Below, piece by piece: positions 8,854-18,819 of a stretch of 64,000 nt of DNA. This DNA is from an uncultured Helicobacter sp. (GTDB lineage: Bacteria > Campylobacterota > Campylobacteria > Campylobacterales > Helicobacteraceae): NCBI RefSeq assembly GCF_947367035.1, contig NZ_CANBCA010000007.1:1-64000 (forward strand), read 5' to 3'. Made by a program: the position numbers and the translations under genes. A model generated the notes under the pieces. The model did no database searches. It saw nothing but the letters and a program-made list of their open reading frames with translations, and was not told the origin of the DNA. The number at the start of each line of letters is the position of its first letter. The first letter of the stretch is position 1.

Positions 8854-10044
8854 TTAAGAGCGATAATCCGCATTAATTCTAACATACTCATAGCCTAAAT
8901 CACAACCATAAGCCACAAAAGATTCCACACCTTTACCAATTTCACAAACAATTCTAAAAGAATCTTTCTTTAAGACTTCTGCGGCTTTTTTTTCATTTTC
9001 ATCATCAAAATAAATCACTCCTTGTTTATAGACACACACTGTATCAAAATAAATCTCCAATGTCTTAGGGTCGCATTCAATCCCACTTGCTCCAATCGTT
9101 GATGCGATTCTTCCCCAATTAGGGTCGCAACCAAATAAGGCAGTTTTTACAAGCAAAGATTGACTTAAAGCCTTAGCTGCCTTTTGTGCCTCCTGGATTG
9201 TTTTGGCTCCTTTAATCTCAAAAGCAACAAGTTTAGTTGAGCCTTCACCATCACGCACAATATCTGTTGCTAACTTGTGCATTAATTTTTCTAGCACAAA
9301 ACCAAAGGCTTCTTTGCTATATGCCCCACTTTTACCATTGCTTAAAAGCAAAATCGTATCATTAGTGGAAGTATCACCATCAACACTAATGGCATTGAAA
9401 GTTGTTTTCACTGCTTGCTGCAAAAGCTCTTGCATATCAGATTTTGGAATCTGTGCATCGGTTGTAATGAAACATAACATTGTTGCTAATGAGGGATTAA
9501 TCATTCCTGCACCTTTGCACATCGCACCAATTCTAAAACTCGTTTTATCTTCTAATACAACTTCAAACGCAATGCTTTTACTAAATCTATCTGTTGTCAT
9601 AATTGCTTCTGCAGCGCACAAATCCTCCCTTTGGTTCAAATCAAATCTTGCAAACGATTCTATAATCCTTGCTTTGGGCAACTGCACACCTATCACTCCA
9701 GTAGAACTCATAATTGGATTTTGAATAGTGGGAAATCTGTTTTGGAGATTTTCTAATACTTCTTCTACATTTGCTACACCCTCATCACCTGTCAGCGCAT
9801 TCGCATTCTTAGAATTAATTAAAACAAAATTCGTTTTGAAGTTCTTATCATATTTTTTATAATGCAAAATCGGTGCAGCACAAAACCTGTTTTGTGTAAA
9901 AATTGCTTCTACTTCACACAAAGAATCTGCATAGATGAAAGCAACATCTAATGCCCCTTGATTCTTTAATCCCGCACAAACGCCATCACAATAGAAACCC
10001 TCTGCTGCTATAACTCCACCTTGAATCGGAAAGAAACTAAACAT
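8854..10044 (-). CDS. argJ: bifunctional glutamate N-acetyltransferase/ornithine acetyltransferase
   Basis: The 396-aa ArgJ moves the acetyl group from N-acetylornithine to glutamate in the cyclic arginine pathway. It is made as a precursor that cleaves itself: the site [14 protein letters not shown] puts the new N-terminal nucleophile at Thr188. The GEGSTKL and DPNWGRI motifs of the beta chain are intact. The start ATG overlaps the upstream channel gene by eight bases. Whether it is mono- or bifunctional cannot be read from sequence. Confidence 0.95.
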   Translation of the reverse strand: MFSFFPIQGGVIAAEGFYCDGVCAGLKNQGALDVAFIYADSLCEVEAIFTQNRFCAAPILHYKKYDKNFKTNFVLINSKNANALTGDEGVANVEEVLENLQNRFPTIQNPIMSSTGVIGVQLPKARIIESFARFDLNQREDLCAAEAIMTTDRFSKSIAFEVVLEDKTSFRIGAMCKGAGMINPSLATMLCFITTDAQIPKSDMQELLQQAVKTTFNAISVDGDTSTNDTILLLSNGKSGAYSKEAFGFVLEKLMHKLATDIVRDGEGSTKLVAFEIKGAKTIQEAQKAAKALSQSLLVKTALFGCDPNWGRIASTIGASGIECDPKTLEIYFDTVCVYKQGVIYFDDENEKKAAEVLKKDSFRIVCEIGKGVESFVAYGCDLGYEYVRINADYRS

Positions 10045-11167
10045 ATTTCAACTCCTCTGGTTTATCCTTTTTGGATATCAGTTGCTTTGTTAAACGCACA
10101 CCGTGTGAAGTGCCAATTACAAGTAACTTACACTCACTTGTTACTAAAGTATCCCCATTAGGCATAGAAATAAATTTGCCATCTTTTTGCGTAATTCCTA
10201 CAATAGAAGTTTGAGTAATCTCACGAACGTGTGCTTCTTTAAGTTTTTTTAACACAAGCCAAGAATAACGTGGAACAATAATTTCCTCTAAATCTAATGG
10301 AGTATCCTTTTGATATGCAAAACGTTCTAACAAGTTTTCCATATCTGGACGCGTTGCCATTGCATTCACTCTTTGAGCAAATAATTTTGAAGGTGAGACG
10401 GCAGAATCTGCTCCAAGCTTTTTTAATTTTTCTTCATCTTCATTATTATTCGCATTTCCTATTACGAAATAAGGCTTTCGCCCTAATTCTCTTTCATAAA
10501 GCCTAACAGAAGCAATTTGTGCAATATTATCTGCAATATTATTAGACAATGTAATTACACCACGCGCACTAGATAAATGACATTTTAACATTGCAATTTC
10601 CGTATGAGGATCTTCATTAATAAAAAATGGATAATGATACTTTTGCGCAATATCCTCTAAAGAATCGTTACGATCTACTACAACAAAAGGAATATGAGCC
10701 TCACGAAATTGTTGAGAAAGCTGTATTGCATATTCATTATGATAACAAATAATAAAATGATTTTTTAAACGCGCAATTTTGTAAATCATATTACGTTCCT
10801 TAATAATTGGAATAAGTTTCCCCCGACTAAGTATATCAATCACACTAACAACACAAAAGCTTAGAACCAATGAACCTGCCAACATAACAAATGCGGTATA
10901 AAATATACTTAAGCCATCAAACTCATCTTCTTTTAATGCGCCAAAACCTGTTGTGGTAAAAGTATAAGAAGCCTGAAAAAATGCATCAATTAAGCTATAA
11001 TCTGTAACGACTAAATAACCAAGCGTGCTAAGTATTAAACCTGCAAAAATTAATAAAAAAGACGCGCGGAAAGGTTTTAATTGCTCATAAAGTAAGCCGG
11101 ACATATCAATGTCTGGCTTCTGCGCACCTTCCCAATGGAGAAATTTTTTGAGCTTATCAAAAGCCAC
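10037..11167 (-). CDS. two-TM potassium channel with RCK/TrkA-N domains (HpKchA-like)
   Basis: The 376-aa protein has two membrane helices (about 34-54 and 88-111) around a pore loop with filter TTTGFG (71-76). A cytoplasmic TrkA-N nucleotide-binding domain ([10 protein letters not shown]) and a TrkA-C-like domain follow. It corresponds to the H. pylori potassium channel needed for gastric colonisation. The filter has Thr where Val/Ile is usual. The gene lies just after rpmB and overlaps argJ by eight bases, so it may share the rpmB transcript. Confidence 0.88.
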   Translation of the reverse strand: MAFDKLKKFLHWEGAQKPDIDMSGLLYEQLKPFRASFLLIFAGLILSTLGYLVVTDYSLIDAFFQASYTFTTTGFGALKEDEFDGLSIFYTAFVMLAGSLVLSFCVVSVIDILSRGKLIPIIKERNMIYKIARLKNHFIICYHNEYAIQLSQQFREAHIPFVVVDRNDSLEDIAQKYHYPFFINEDPHTEIAMLKCHLSSARGVITLSNNIADNIAQIASVRLYERELGRKPYFVIGNANNNEDEEKLKKLGADSAVSPSKLFAQRVNAMATRPDMENLLERFAYQKDTPLDLEEIIVPRYSWLVLKKLKEAHVREITQTSIVGITQKDGKFISMPNGDTLVTSECKLLVIGTSHGVRLTKQLISKKDKPEELKYV

Positions 11168-11186
11168 AGCCCAACCTAAGCAAGGA

Positions 11187-11375
11187 CTAAGAGCGTTTCT
11201 TCATCGTGCGCAAAGTAGAAGCTGCGATTCTAACTTTCATCGTCCTGCCATCTTCTAATTTAATTCTAACCATTCTTAGATTAGGCAAAGAACGTTTTCT
11301 CGTTTTATTGTTTGCGTGACTTACATTATTTCCAACCATTGGACCCTTACCCGTAAAAAAACATTTTCTTGCCAT
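11187..11375 (-). CDS. rpmB: 50S ribosomal protein L28
   Basis: The 62-aa basic protein begins [12 protein letters not shown] and contains the L28 signature [13 protein letters not shown]. One zinc-type cysteine remains near the N-terminus but the full four-Cys set is absent, so it is a zinc-independent form. It is a component of the large ribosomal subunit. Confidence 0.95.
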   Translation of the reverse strand: MARKCFFTGKGPMVGNNVSHANNKTRKRSLPNLRMVRIKLEDGRTMKVRIAASTLRTMKKRS

Positions 11376-11453
11376 TTTTTAATCCTTAAAATAGTGCTAA
11401 TAAAATAAACTTGGGATTCTATCTCAAACATTATAATAGAAAGTTTAAACCAC

Positions 11454-12413
11454 TTAATGAAGCTGCTTTTTAATTTCTTGCACGATGTCAAACCCGTGAT
11501 TTAATGCAGCTGCAATAGAACCACCATTTTTGTATAAAATATCTCCAGCAATATAAACACCTTGAACAGAACTTTGATGTTTATCATCTGTTAGTGGAAC
11601 ACCATCGGCATCTAATTCTACACCGCATTTGCGCAGAAAATCAACAGGTGCGATTCCACCAATGGCATAAATTACGCGGTCATACACTGCACTTGTCTTG
11701 TCTGTAAAATTGACCTGCACTTTACCCTCCTTGTCTTCTAAACTCTGAATATCAATTCCAAGTTTAGGCTGAATTTTTCCATTCTTAAAACACCAATCTA
11801 AATTTTCTTGATTCATTTCATTGATTCTTGAAAATTCTTTTCTGCGATAATTTAATGTTACAGGATTCGTTTCACTAAGCACACACGCATATTCTACCGC
11901 AGAATTTCCGCCTCCCACCACTAAAATAGCTTCGCCATCTACACAACTATTTGCATTAAAATTTACAAAATCCTTTATACTATTTGGAATCGCATAGTTA
12001 GGCTTATTAGGTTGCCCCATTTTGCCAATAGAGATTACAACGAACTTCGCTTTAAATTTTGTATTTTTTGCAGTATGAATGATGAAAAATTTTTCTTGTT
12101 TTTCAATGGATTCTACTTCAGTTTGAAATTGTGCTTCAAACCCATTTTCTTGAATAATTTTATCAAACAAATCTAAAGTGCTTTCTTTTGTCCCATCACA
12201 AAAATAAATATTTCCATTTAACTCAATCTTTTGACCTTTATAATCCTTATCCACACGTTTTTTGTCTTTATAAAACTTGCGAATCGTTGTAGAATGTCCT
12301 TCACCTTTTTCAAACAAAATCACATCTTTAATGCCTAAAACCATTGATTCTACTGCTGACGCGATTCCACCAGGACCGCCCCCAACAATTGCAATATCAT
12401 AAATTTCTTTCAT
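11454..12413 (-). CDS. fqrB: flavodoxin:quinone reductase (FqrB), FAD/NAD(P)-dependent
   Basis: The 319-aa flavoprotein has two Rossmann motifs, GGGPGGIASA near residue 11 for FAD and VVGGGNSAVEYA around 165 for NADPH. It has no CxxC redox pair, so it is not a thioredoxin reductase. Length and sequence type match HP1164/Cj0559, shown to couple pyruvate oxidoreductase to NADPH through flavodoxin. That gives it a functional link to porCDAB encoded 4 kb away. It overlaps ccoS by four bases (ATGA type). Confidence 0.8.
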   Translation of the reverse strand: MKEIYDIAIVGGGPGGIASAVESMVLGIKDVILFEKGEGHSTTIRKFYKDKKRVDKDYKGQKIELNGNIYFCDGTKESTLDLFDKIIQENGFEAQFQTEVESIEKQEKFFIIHTAKNTKFKAKFVVISIGKMGQPNKPNYAIPNSIKDFVNFNANSCVDGEAILVVGGGNSAVEYACVLSETNPVTLNYRRKEFSRINEMNQENLDWCFKNGKIQPKLGIDIQSLEDKEGKVQVNFTDKTSAVYDRVIYAIGGIAPVDFLRKCGVELDADGVPLTDDKHQSSVQGVYIAGDILYKNGGSIAAALNHGFDIVQEIKKQLH

Positions 12414-12613
12414 TGGTTATCCTTTAAATTATTTTTTGATTTATCGTTTGCTGCGTGACGCAAATCCTCTTCACTATCAAACAACACGCCTTGCATCATT
12501 TTTTTTTCATCATCAAACTGCCCACTTTTCAACCCCCACAAAAATGCAATCAGACCAATCAATCCAATCACAATAGAAGTCGCAAGCATTACAGCAACCA
12601 TTGTTGCATTCAT
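12410..12613 (-). CDS. ccoS: cbb3-type cytochrome oxidase assembly protein CcoS
   Basis: The 67-aa protein has one N-terminal membrane helix followed by LWGLKSGQFDDEKKMM, the signature of CcoS. CcoS is needed for cofactor insertion into the cbb3 oxidase, the only terminal oxidase type of Helicobacter. It is coupled by four-base overlaps with maf upstream and fqrB downstream. Confidence 0.9.
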   Translation of the reverse strand: MNATMVAVMLATSIVIGLIGLIAFLWGLKSGQFDDEKKMMQGVLFDSEEDLRHAANDKSKNNLKDNQ

Positions 12614-13164
12614 ATTACATTCCTTAAAAAGGGTAAAAGGGATTCTATGTTTAATCCCATTGCATTAGAAGTTGTCCCTATTTGACATTTAATATAATTT
12701 TGATGGAAACCTTCCACCATCACTGCACCTGCTTTATTTTTCCACGCACCACTTTTCAAATAAGATTCTAAATCTTGTGGAACAAAGGGAAAAAGCTCAA
12801 AACAAGTTTGACTCAAATCCACATAAAAAAACTTCGAACAATGCAGAATCGCACAAGTCAGAATCTTGAATGTTTTACCATTTTGCGCTTCCAAAAACTC
12901 ACGTGCCTCTGCTTCATTTTTTGCCTTGCGTTGCAAGATTCCTCCACAATCAATCACGCTATCTACAATTAAAAGAGGTGATTCCAACCCATACAACATT
13001 AATGCACTTTTATGTTTACCAAGTGCTGCTTGATAAACGAAATTTTTAGGTTTATCTAACGGGAGCTGTTCCTCATCAAACCCATTATCACATTGAATAA
13101 AAGGGATTTTATGAGCTTTTAAAATTTGCTTACGCACTATAGAAGTAGAACATAAACGCAACAT
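12610..13164 (-). CDS. maf: Maf-family nucleoside triphosphate pyrophosphatase
   Basis: The 184-aa protein starts with LCSTSIVRKQIL, a variant of the Maf SxSxxR substrate-binding loop. It has the central VDSVIDCGG block and the late GAVMVEGFHQNYIKCQIG block. Maf proteins hydrolyse non-canonical or pyrimidine NTPs and influence division. Several positions differ from the E. coli consensus, as is common in this group, but key acidic residues (Asp in VDSV, Glu in VEG) remain. Confidence 0.85.
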   Translation of the reverse strand: MLRLCSTSIVRKQILKAHKIPFIQCDNGFDEEQLPLDKPKNFVYQAALGKHKSALMLYGLESPLLIVDSVIDCGGILQRKAKNEAEAREFLEAQNGKTFKILTCAILHCSKFFYVDLSQTCFELFPFVPQDLESYLKSGAWKNKAGAVMVEGFHQNYIKCQIGTTSNAMGLNIESLLPFLRNVI

Positions 13165-13232
13165 AAAATTCCTTAAATCTTGAAATAAACTTATAATTAT
13201 AGTTTTATTAAGATTATATTTTAATAAGACTT

Positions 13233-13592
13233 TTAGCTTTTAAGACTCACTGCCACAACCGCAACAGCAAATCCACCATCATGCGAGATAGAAAGACTTA
13301 AAGAATGAATCTTAAAATACGCCAATTTCTTAGCATTCAAATGCAAGATTGGTGCACCTCTTTTGTCTTTAGAAATCCACATATCGTGGAATCCTAATTC
13401 CTTACCAATTCCACACTTAAGAGCTTTAGAACAAGCTTCCTTTGCCGCCCAAAATCCTGCAAGACTTTGAATATCCTTAGCAATTTTTATTTCAGAATCA
13501 TTCAAAAATCTTGCGATTCCTTTGTTGCCAAATTTTGCCAACAAAGATTCTATACGTTCAATTTTGACAATATCAACTCCCACTTCAAACAT
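13233..13592 (-). CDS. acpS: holo-[acyl-carrier-protein] synthase
   Basis: AcpS transfers the phosphopantetheine arm from CoA to ACP for fatty-acid synthesis. The N-terminal GVDIVKIERIE carries the Mg-binding Asp and FWAAKEACSKALK the catalytic Glu-Lys pair; SLSISHDGGFA closes the fold. ATG at 13592 is chosen because the usual family start leaves only two residues before GVDIV; a GTG two codons upstream is possible. It directly follows fliL with overlapping stop/start sequence. Confidence 0.93.
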   Translation of the reverse strand: MFEVGVDIVKIERIESLLAKFGNKGIARFLNDSEIKIAKDIQSLAGFWAAKEACSKALKCGIGKELGFHDMWISKDKRGAPILHLNAKKLAYFKIHSLSLSISHDGGFAVAVVAVSLKS

Positions 13593-13600
13593 AGGCACAT

Positions 13601-14140
13601 TTATTGCACAACAAATTCAGTAAAAAACATATTTGCAACTCTACCATCTACTAAAAACTCATTCAAACGTTCCATAATTTCTTCTTTGAGCTTTTGTTTG
13701 CCTTTAGCTGTTTGAACTTCTTCAAAAGTTTTTGAACTAAGGATTGAGATAATCACATCACGTAAAATATCCCTTTTTGTATCCAATTCTTTTTGCATTT
13801 CGGCGATACTAAGTTCTAATGCAATAGAAGTTTTAAGGTAACGTTTCCCTCCACCTGAAGTCATAAGATTGACAATAAACTGGTCTAAAGGATACATAGG
13901 TCCAACGCTTAAAAGATTGCTATTAGGGTTTGCTGCACTCCCCTTATTTGCTGCACTTTGTTGCTGTGGTGCCGCAGTATTTTGCTCCTCTGGTTCGTCC
14001 CCTCCGCTAAAAATCAAAATCGCAACAATAATTAGAATAATCAATAATAATGCTACGACGCCAATAATAATGAATAATAGCATTTTATTCTGTTTCAAGC
14101 CTTCAAGCTTGGATTCTTTTTTGGTTTCTTCCTCTGCCAT
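13601..14140 (-). CDS. fliL: flagellar basal-body-associated protein FliL
   Basis: The 179-aa protein has a short Lys/Glu-rich cytoplasmic head, one membrane helix (about 20-46), a Gln/Ala-rich linker and a periplasmic FliL domain (YPLDQFIVNLMTSGG, then FTEFVVQ at the end). FliL rings surround the stator and support torque. AAGGAG stands before the ATG. It sits just ahead of acpS, as in other Helicobacter. Confidence 0.92.
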   Translation of the reverse strand: MAEEETKKESKLEGLKQNKMLLFIIIGVVALLLIILIIVAILIFSGGDEPEEQNTAAPQQQSAANKGSAANPNSNLLSVGPMYPLDQFIVNLMTSGGGKRYLKTSIALELSIAEMQKELDTKRDILRDVIISILSSKTFEEVQTAKGKQKLKEEIMERLNEFLVDGRVANMFFTEFVVQ

Positions 14141-14196
14141 ATTTTCTCCTTAATAAAAACTTTATTATATAAAATCTTTTTTTAAATTTTCAAGTT

Positions 14197-15261
14197 TTAT
14201 ATTTTTAAATAACTTCCAAGCCATTTTAATTCATTAGGATAACGTTCAAACAATTCGCTCACATTTGCATCATCAATATGTCCATCAATATCAATGAAAA
14301 AACAATAGTCAAAATCGCTTCCTGTAAGTTTTGGACGAGATTGAAAAAAAGTCATATTGATGTTTAACTCTTTAACATCATAAAGCAAACGATAAATAGC
14401 ACCGGGTTTATCATCATTTGCCAAAATTGCAAACAATGAAGTTTTATCCTTACCACAAGATTGATTTTTGAAATTGCTTACCACAATAAAACGCGTTTTG
14501 TTATCTGAATTATTCTCAATGTTTTCAAACAAAATAGGTGTATTGTAGAGTTTTGCTGCAATAGGTGAGCAAATCGCTGCACATTTTGGATTTTCTCCTG
14601 CAAGTTGCACTGCACGTGCTGTAGAATCTACTGCGATTCTTTGAATATGGTCTAAAGAATGCTCACTTAAAAAATTAGAACATTGCCCAAAGGCAATATC
14701 CTTAGAATAAATAATTTCAATTTCTTGAATCTTTCGCGTCCAACTTGCAAAACAATGATGAATCGGCATATAAATTTCAGCAACGATTTTTAAATTTGTG
14801 TTTCGCAACAAATCTAAAGTCTCACCAACTACTCCGTTTTGACTATTTTCAATCGGAATCACTGCATAACTTGCACGTCCATTTTCCACACTTTGAACCG
14901 CCTGTGTAATCGTATTATGAGAAAAATACTCACACATCGCTCCAAATCTACTCTCAGCTGCCTGGTGTGTATAACTTCCAAGCGGACCAAGATAAGCAAC
15001 ACGTTCTGGTAATTCTAAATTCCGACTGACTGCAAAAATTTCCAAATAAATTGCTTCAATCGCCGATTTATTAAGTAGTAAAGAGCCTTTAGAACTCAAT
15101 CTATCAATAATCTCTTTTTCACGTTCTGGACGATAAATTGGCGCATTATTTTGCAATTTTGTTTTACCAATGCGTTTAACAATTTCCATACGCCTTTCTA
15201 ATAATGCCAAAATCTCATCATCAATGCTATCAATTTCTGCTCTAAATTTTTGTAAATTCAT
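14197..15261 (-). CDS. pheA: chorismate mutase/prephenate dehydratase
   Basis: The 354-aa bifunctional enzyme carries chorismate to phenylpyruvate. Domains are a chorismate mutase (1-~85, with RxxIDxxDxxILxLLxRR character), a prephenate dehydratase (~92-270, AYLGPLGSYTHQAA and KTRFIVV) and an ACT regulatory domain (~280-354). The ACT motif reads GAIYRLL and QSRP, close to the Phe-binding GALY/ESRP pair, so feedback by phenylalanine is likely. It lies 11 bases after lysA and is co-transcribed. Confidence 0.95.
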   Translation of the reverse strand: MNLQKFRAEIDSIDDEILALLERRMEIVKRIGKTKLQNNAPIYRPEREKEIIDRLSSKGSLLLNKSAIEAIYLEIFAVSRNLELPERVAYLGPLGSYTHQAAESRFGAMCEYFSHNTITQAVQSVENGRASYAVIPIENSQNGVVGETLDLLRNTNLKIVAEIYMPIHHCFASWTRKIQEIEIIYSKDIAFGQCSNFLSEHSLDHIQRIAVDSTARAVQLAGENPKCAAICSPIAAKLYNTPILFENIENNSDNKTRFIVVSNFKNQSCGKDKTSLFAILANDDKPGAIYRLLYDVKELNINMTFFQSRPKLTGSDFDYCFFIDIDGHIDDANVSELFERYPNELKWLGSYLKI

Positions 15262-15272
15262 TTAAGATTCCT

Positions 15273-16526
15273 TTATAGATAATCTTTTTCCAATGCAACC
15301 AAATCCTCTATACTCTCCCTTTTACGAATCAAACGTATTTGCCCATTTTCTATTGCGACCTCTGCGCAACGCGGACGCGTATTATAGTTACTTGCCATAC
15401 TAAACCCATACGCTCCGGCACTAAGAATAGCCAACAAATCTCCATTTTGCAAAGGTGGCAAAGAAACATTTTTACCCAAATAATCTCCACTCTCGCAAAT
15501 TGGACCTACAACATCTGCTGGGCTTACACTTTGCGATTCTACTAAGGATATTATTTGATGATAAGCATTATAAAGGCTTGGACGAATTAAATCATTCATT
15601 GCACCATCTACAATAACAAATCTCTTGCTTTGGTGTTCCTTTTGATAAAGCACTTTGGTTAAAAATATTCCACTATTTCCTACAATAAACCTACCTGGCT
15701 CACAAATAATCGTCAAATCTAATCCGTGCAATTCCCCTAAAACTGCTTGTGCATAATCATAAGGATTAATCGTAGCCTCATCACTATAAGTAATTCCAAT
15801 TCCACCTCCAATATCAAAAAACTTAATGTCAATCTTAAGGGCAAGTAAGCTATGGGTTAATTGTGCAATTTTCTGTGCAGATTCTGCGATAGGCTTTAGC
15901 TTTGTTAATTGACTACCAATATGAAAATGAATCCCAATCGGTTCTAAATACTTAGATTGATGTGCCAATAAATACATACCTTTGGCTTCCTCAATACTTA
16001 CACCAAATTTATTTTCTTTTAATCCTGTGGAAATATAGGGGTGCGTTTGCGGGTCAATATCCGGATTCACGCGCACAGAAATTCTAGCAGGAATTCCCAA
16101 TTTTTTCGCACAAGATTCCACAAGCAACATTTCTTCCTTACTCTCTACATTAATAAACAAGATTCCGATTTTTAAAGCTTCTTTAATCTCAAATTCTTGC
16201 TTACCCACACCACTATAAATCATTTTGTATTTTGGAATCCCAGCCAAAATAGCGCGTTTAATTTCACCCAAAGACACACAATCTGCCCCACTCTCCAAAC
16301 TTGCTAATTTTTTAATTACACTTAAATTGGAATTTGCTTTTAACGCATAACAAATCATTGTTTTTCTTCCACCAAAGGCTACTTTTAGCTGCTCATATTT
16401 CTCTTGGATTCTATCAAAATCATAGACATATAAAGGTGTGCCGAATTCCCTTGCAACCCTTTGCAACAAAGTTTTATCAAAATTTCCACTCAATTTAGGA
16501 GTATTAAGGGAATGTGTATTTTTCAT
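15273..16526 (-). CDS. lysA: diaminopimelate decarboxylase
   Basis: This 417-aa PLP enzyme makes L-lysine from meso-diaminopimelate. The PLP lysine is Lys63 in CYALKANSN. HIGSQ and FDIGGGIGI bind phosphate, and the C-terminal barrel has the CESGDYLGK segment with the active-site Cys from the dimer partner. It precedes pheA on the same strand, the arrangement known from H. pylori. Confidence 0.96.
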   Translation of the reverse strand: MKNTHSLNTPKLSGNFDKTLLQRVAREFGTPLYVYDFDRIQEKYEQLKVAFGGRKTMICYALKANSNLSVIKKLASLESGADCVSLGEIKRAILAGIPKYKMIYSGVGKQEFEIKEALKIGILFINVESKEEMLLVESCAKKLGIPARISVRVNPDIDPQTHPYISTGLKENKFGVSIEEAKGMYLLAHQSKYLEPIGIHFHIGSQLTKLKPIAESAQKIAQLTHSLLALKIDIKFFDIGGGIGITYSDEATINPYDYAQAVLGELHGLDLTIICEPGRFIVGNSGIFLTKVLYQKEHQSKRFVIVDGAMNDLIRPSLYNAYHQIISLVESQSVSPADVVGPICESGDYLGKNVSLPPLQNGDLLAILSAGAYGFSMASNYNTRPRCAEVAIENGQIRLIRKRESIEDLVALEKDYL

Positions 16527-16643
16527 CTTTTTGCTCTTTTATCTTTTTTAAAGTTAAATCTGTAATTATAATCAAAAATGCCTTAAATCTTTAAACTAAA
16601 ATGAGTTACACTTTTAACTTCACTATATACAAGGTTAAATAAA

Positions 16644-17291
16644 ATGAAAAATAAAATTATCCTCTTTGATTTAGATGGTACATTAATTGATTCTACACAA
16701 GCAGTCTATGAAGGAATTTGCAAAGCTTGTGAAACTTTTCATTATCCTACCCCAAGCTATGAAAAAATCAGCTCACAAATTGGACATACACTTGAAGATA
16801 TGTTTAGTGCTTTTCAAGTAGAATCCTCTAAGATTCCAGAATTTATCGCAGTTTATAGAGAGCATTATGGGAAAATCTGTAATGCTAAAACTCATTTGCT
16901 AGAAAATGCACAAAAAGCAATTATAGAAGCCTATCAGTTTGCGCACTTAGGCGTAGTAACCACTAAAACAGGAAAGTTTTCTAAAATTATCTTAGAATAT
17001 CTCAAAATATTGGATTATTTTACCTGTGTTGTAGGCAGAGAAGATGTCAAAGAAGCCAAACCAAATGCTGAACCCATTTTATTAGCTCTAAAATCTATGC
17101 CAGCTAATATTTCTAAACACAACATTTATATGATTGGGGACACACCTTTAGATATTCAAGCAGCAAACAATGCAAAGATAAAAAGTATAGGTGTGTTAAG
17201 TGGCTATGCAAGTTTAGAATTACTACAACAATACACAAATAATATCGTCAAAGATTCGCTAGAAGCGGTGAGAAATATCAAAAGTTTATAG
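16644..17291 (+). CDS. HAD-family phosphatase (phosphoglycolate-phosphatase-like)
   Basis: The 215-aa protein has the four HAD motifs: DLDGTLIDS (nucleophile Asp9), VVTTKTGKF (motif II Thr), a Lys in KEAKPNAEP and GDTPLDIQAA (motif IV). An alpha-helical cap fills residues ~18-80. Members dephosphorylate phosphoglycolate, nucleotides or pyrophosphate; the substrate cannot be told from sequence. It is a single gene between two - strand blocks. Confidence 0.8.
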   Translation: MKNKIILFDLDGTLIDSTQAVYEGICKACETFHYPTPSYEKISSQIGHTLEDMFSAFQVESSKIPEFIAVYREHYGKICNAKTHLLENAQKAIIEAYQFAHLGVVTTKTGKFSKIILEYLKILDYFTCVVGREDVKEAKPNAEPILLALKSMPANISKHNIYMIGDTPLDIQAANNAKIKSIGVLSGYASLELLQQYTNNIVKDSLEAVRNIKSL

Positions 17292-17328
17292 AATCCCTTA
17301 AATTTCAAAGTGTGGAGCAAACAAGCCT

Positions 17329-18063
17329 TTAACGACAGCTAAAGATAACATTGCCTCTTGTTGTTTTTTGTGTATTTTTTGCAGTAGGTAGGCTTACGCT
17401 TTCCATTGTCCTTGCTTCATCTTTTGCTGTCATATTTAAAGCAGATTTCATTAAAGTTGGTGTTACTCTCTCTTGCACTGCATTTAAATTAATTTCTTTG
17501 ATACTACACTTCTGTCTAGAAAGATTAGAATAGTCTTTCGCTTTCTGCAAAGCAAGTTGTAGCATTTTGACATTTAATTGCTCCTCTATTTCTAGCAACG
17601 ATTTTTCATCTACTACCTTATCAATGCTTGGAAGTGCAAATAATAAATAGGGATTCTTTCTCACTTCACTTTCAATTTTTTGAATGATTTTATTATAATC
17701 TTCTTTCTGCATTTCACCAAATTCGCAACTCAAACTATAATGGCTTTCAAATCCATTTTGAACTTTCTTACCATTTTTATATTCATAAATTGGCTCAATA
17801 TTAAAGCTCCCGCCTTTGCAAATACTCTCTCTACCCAAAAACTCATTTATACGATTATAAGTTTTAATAATGGTGTTTTTATCCTCTAAACTTAAAATTT
17901 TGAGTTTCCTTAAAGACTCATTCTCTTTAATATTTACAAGACTTACATACTTGGTAGCTTCTACCTCTACACTTACACTCAAATCTTGCTTAATTAACAT
18001 TTCAGCACTTACTTCTATGCCCACCCAAACTGCAAAGACAAAAGCCCATCTCTTTAACATCAA
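17329..18063 (-). CDS. secreted SIMPL/DUF541-like protein
   Basis: The 244-aa protein starts with a signal-like hydrophobic stretch (MMLKRWAFVFAVWVGIEVSA). A domain that swaps between SVSVEVEA strands and a KNGKKVQNGFESHYSLSC segment resembles SIMPL (DUF541) proteins of the periplasm. The C-terminal ~40 residues are polar and probably disordered. Function unknown. It stands alone between the HAD gene and the rplT terminator. Confidence 0.55.
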   Translation of the reverse strand: MMLKRWAFVFAVWVGIEVSAEMLIKQDLSVSVEVEATKYVSLVNIKENESLRKLKILSLEDKNTIIKTYNRINEFLGRESICKGGSFNIEPIYEYKNGKKVQNGFESHYSLSCEFGEMQKEDYNKIIQKIESEVRKNPYLLFALPSIDKVVDEKSLLEIEEQLNVKMLQLALQKAKDYSNLSRQKCSIKEINLNAVQERVTPTLMKSALNMTAKDEARTMESVSLPTAKNTQKTTRGNVIFSCR

Positions 18064-18115
18064 AAATCCTCTAAAATTAATATTCTATCTTTCAATTATC
18101 AATTTCAAAAAATTC

Positions 18116-18145
18116 AATTAGGATTTCAATTAAGAAATCCTAATT
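18116..18145 (-). terminator. Rho-independent terminator of thrS-infC-rpmI-rplT
   Basis: Perfect 12-bp arms (AATTAGGATTTC / GAAATCCTAATT) with a six-base loop lie just after the rplT stop. On the - strand the stem is followed by GAATTTTTTG, giving the usual T-tail. Confidence 0.8.
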
Positions 18146-18151
18146 AAAGCC

Positions 18152-18505
18152 CTATAATGCCTTTTTAGCGCTTTCAACGATTTTCGCAAATGCTGTTGGT
18201 TCATTCATTGCAATATCTGCTAGGATTTTTCTATCTAGTGCAATTCCTGCTTTTTTAAGTCCAAACATAAATCTTGAATAGCTGATTGCGTTAATCCTAC
18301 AAGCCGCATTAATTCTCACAATCCAAAGCTTTCTAAAGTCTCTTTTCTTTTGTTTTCTATCACGGAATGCGTAACATAAGCTACGTTCTAATTGCTCTTT
18401 AGCCTTTCTAAAATGCTTATGTCTTGCGCTATAAAATCCACGTGCTAATTTTAAGACCTTTTTGTGACGTCGTCTGCGCACTACTCCTGTTTTAACTCTT
18501 GCCAT
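18152..18505 (-). CDS. rplT: 50S ribosomal protein L20
   Basis: The 117-aa, strongly basic protein has the L20 signature [20 protein letters not shown] and ends in the globular domain with [18 protein letters not shown]20 is an assembly protein for the large subunit and in many bacteria represses its own operon. It is last in the infC-rpmI-rplT set and is followed by a strong hairpin terminator. Confidence 0.97.
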   Translation of the reverse strand: MARVKTGVVRRRRHKKVLKLARGFYSARHKHFRKAKEQLERSLCYAFRDRKQKKRDFRKLWIVRINAACRINAISYSRFMFGLKKAGIALDRKILADIAMNEPTAFAKIVESAKKAL

Positions 18506-18599
18506 TTTAATCCTTTACCATATTGTGGTGTGGTATTTCTACCAAACTTGCCCAAAAAATTGGGGAATGACATACTAAAATGTATGAAACTTCTTTTAC

Positions 18600-18794
18600 T
18601 TATGCCATACAAAGCATTTTTTTGACTTGCTCAATATTGGCATTATGAACATATTTTGGTGCATTTAAATTTGCGATTTTTTTTGGACGCTTTTTTGTCA
18701 AAATATGACTTTTAAAAGCGGAGCCACGTTTAATAAGATTCTTCTTGAGTTTGAATCTCTTAGCCGCACCACGATTTGTTTTCATCTTTGGCAT
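18600..18794 (-). CDS. rpmI: 50S ribosomal protein L35
   Basis: The 64-aa basic protein reads [18 protein letters not shown], the standard L35 start, and has [11 protein letters not shown] in the middle. A GGAGA ribosome site precedes the ATG. It sits between infC and rplT as in most bacteria. Confidence 0.96.
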   Translation of the reverse strand: MPKMKTNRGAAKRFKLKKNLIKRGSAFKSHILTKKRPKKIANLNAPKYVHNANIEQVKKMLCMA

Positions 18795-18819
18795 TACTTT
18801 TCTCCTTTCATAAGATAAA

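Noticed and set aside
9203-9724. 173-aa frame on + inside argJ
   Set aside because: argJ has full family conservation here; the opposite frame has no family features.
11454-12413. thioredoxin reductase
   Set aside because: There is no CxxC pair between the two Rossmann domains; FqrB fits better.
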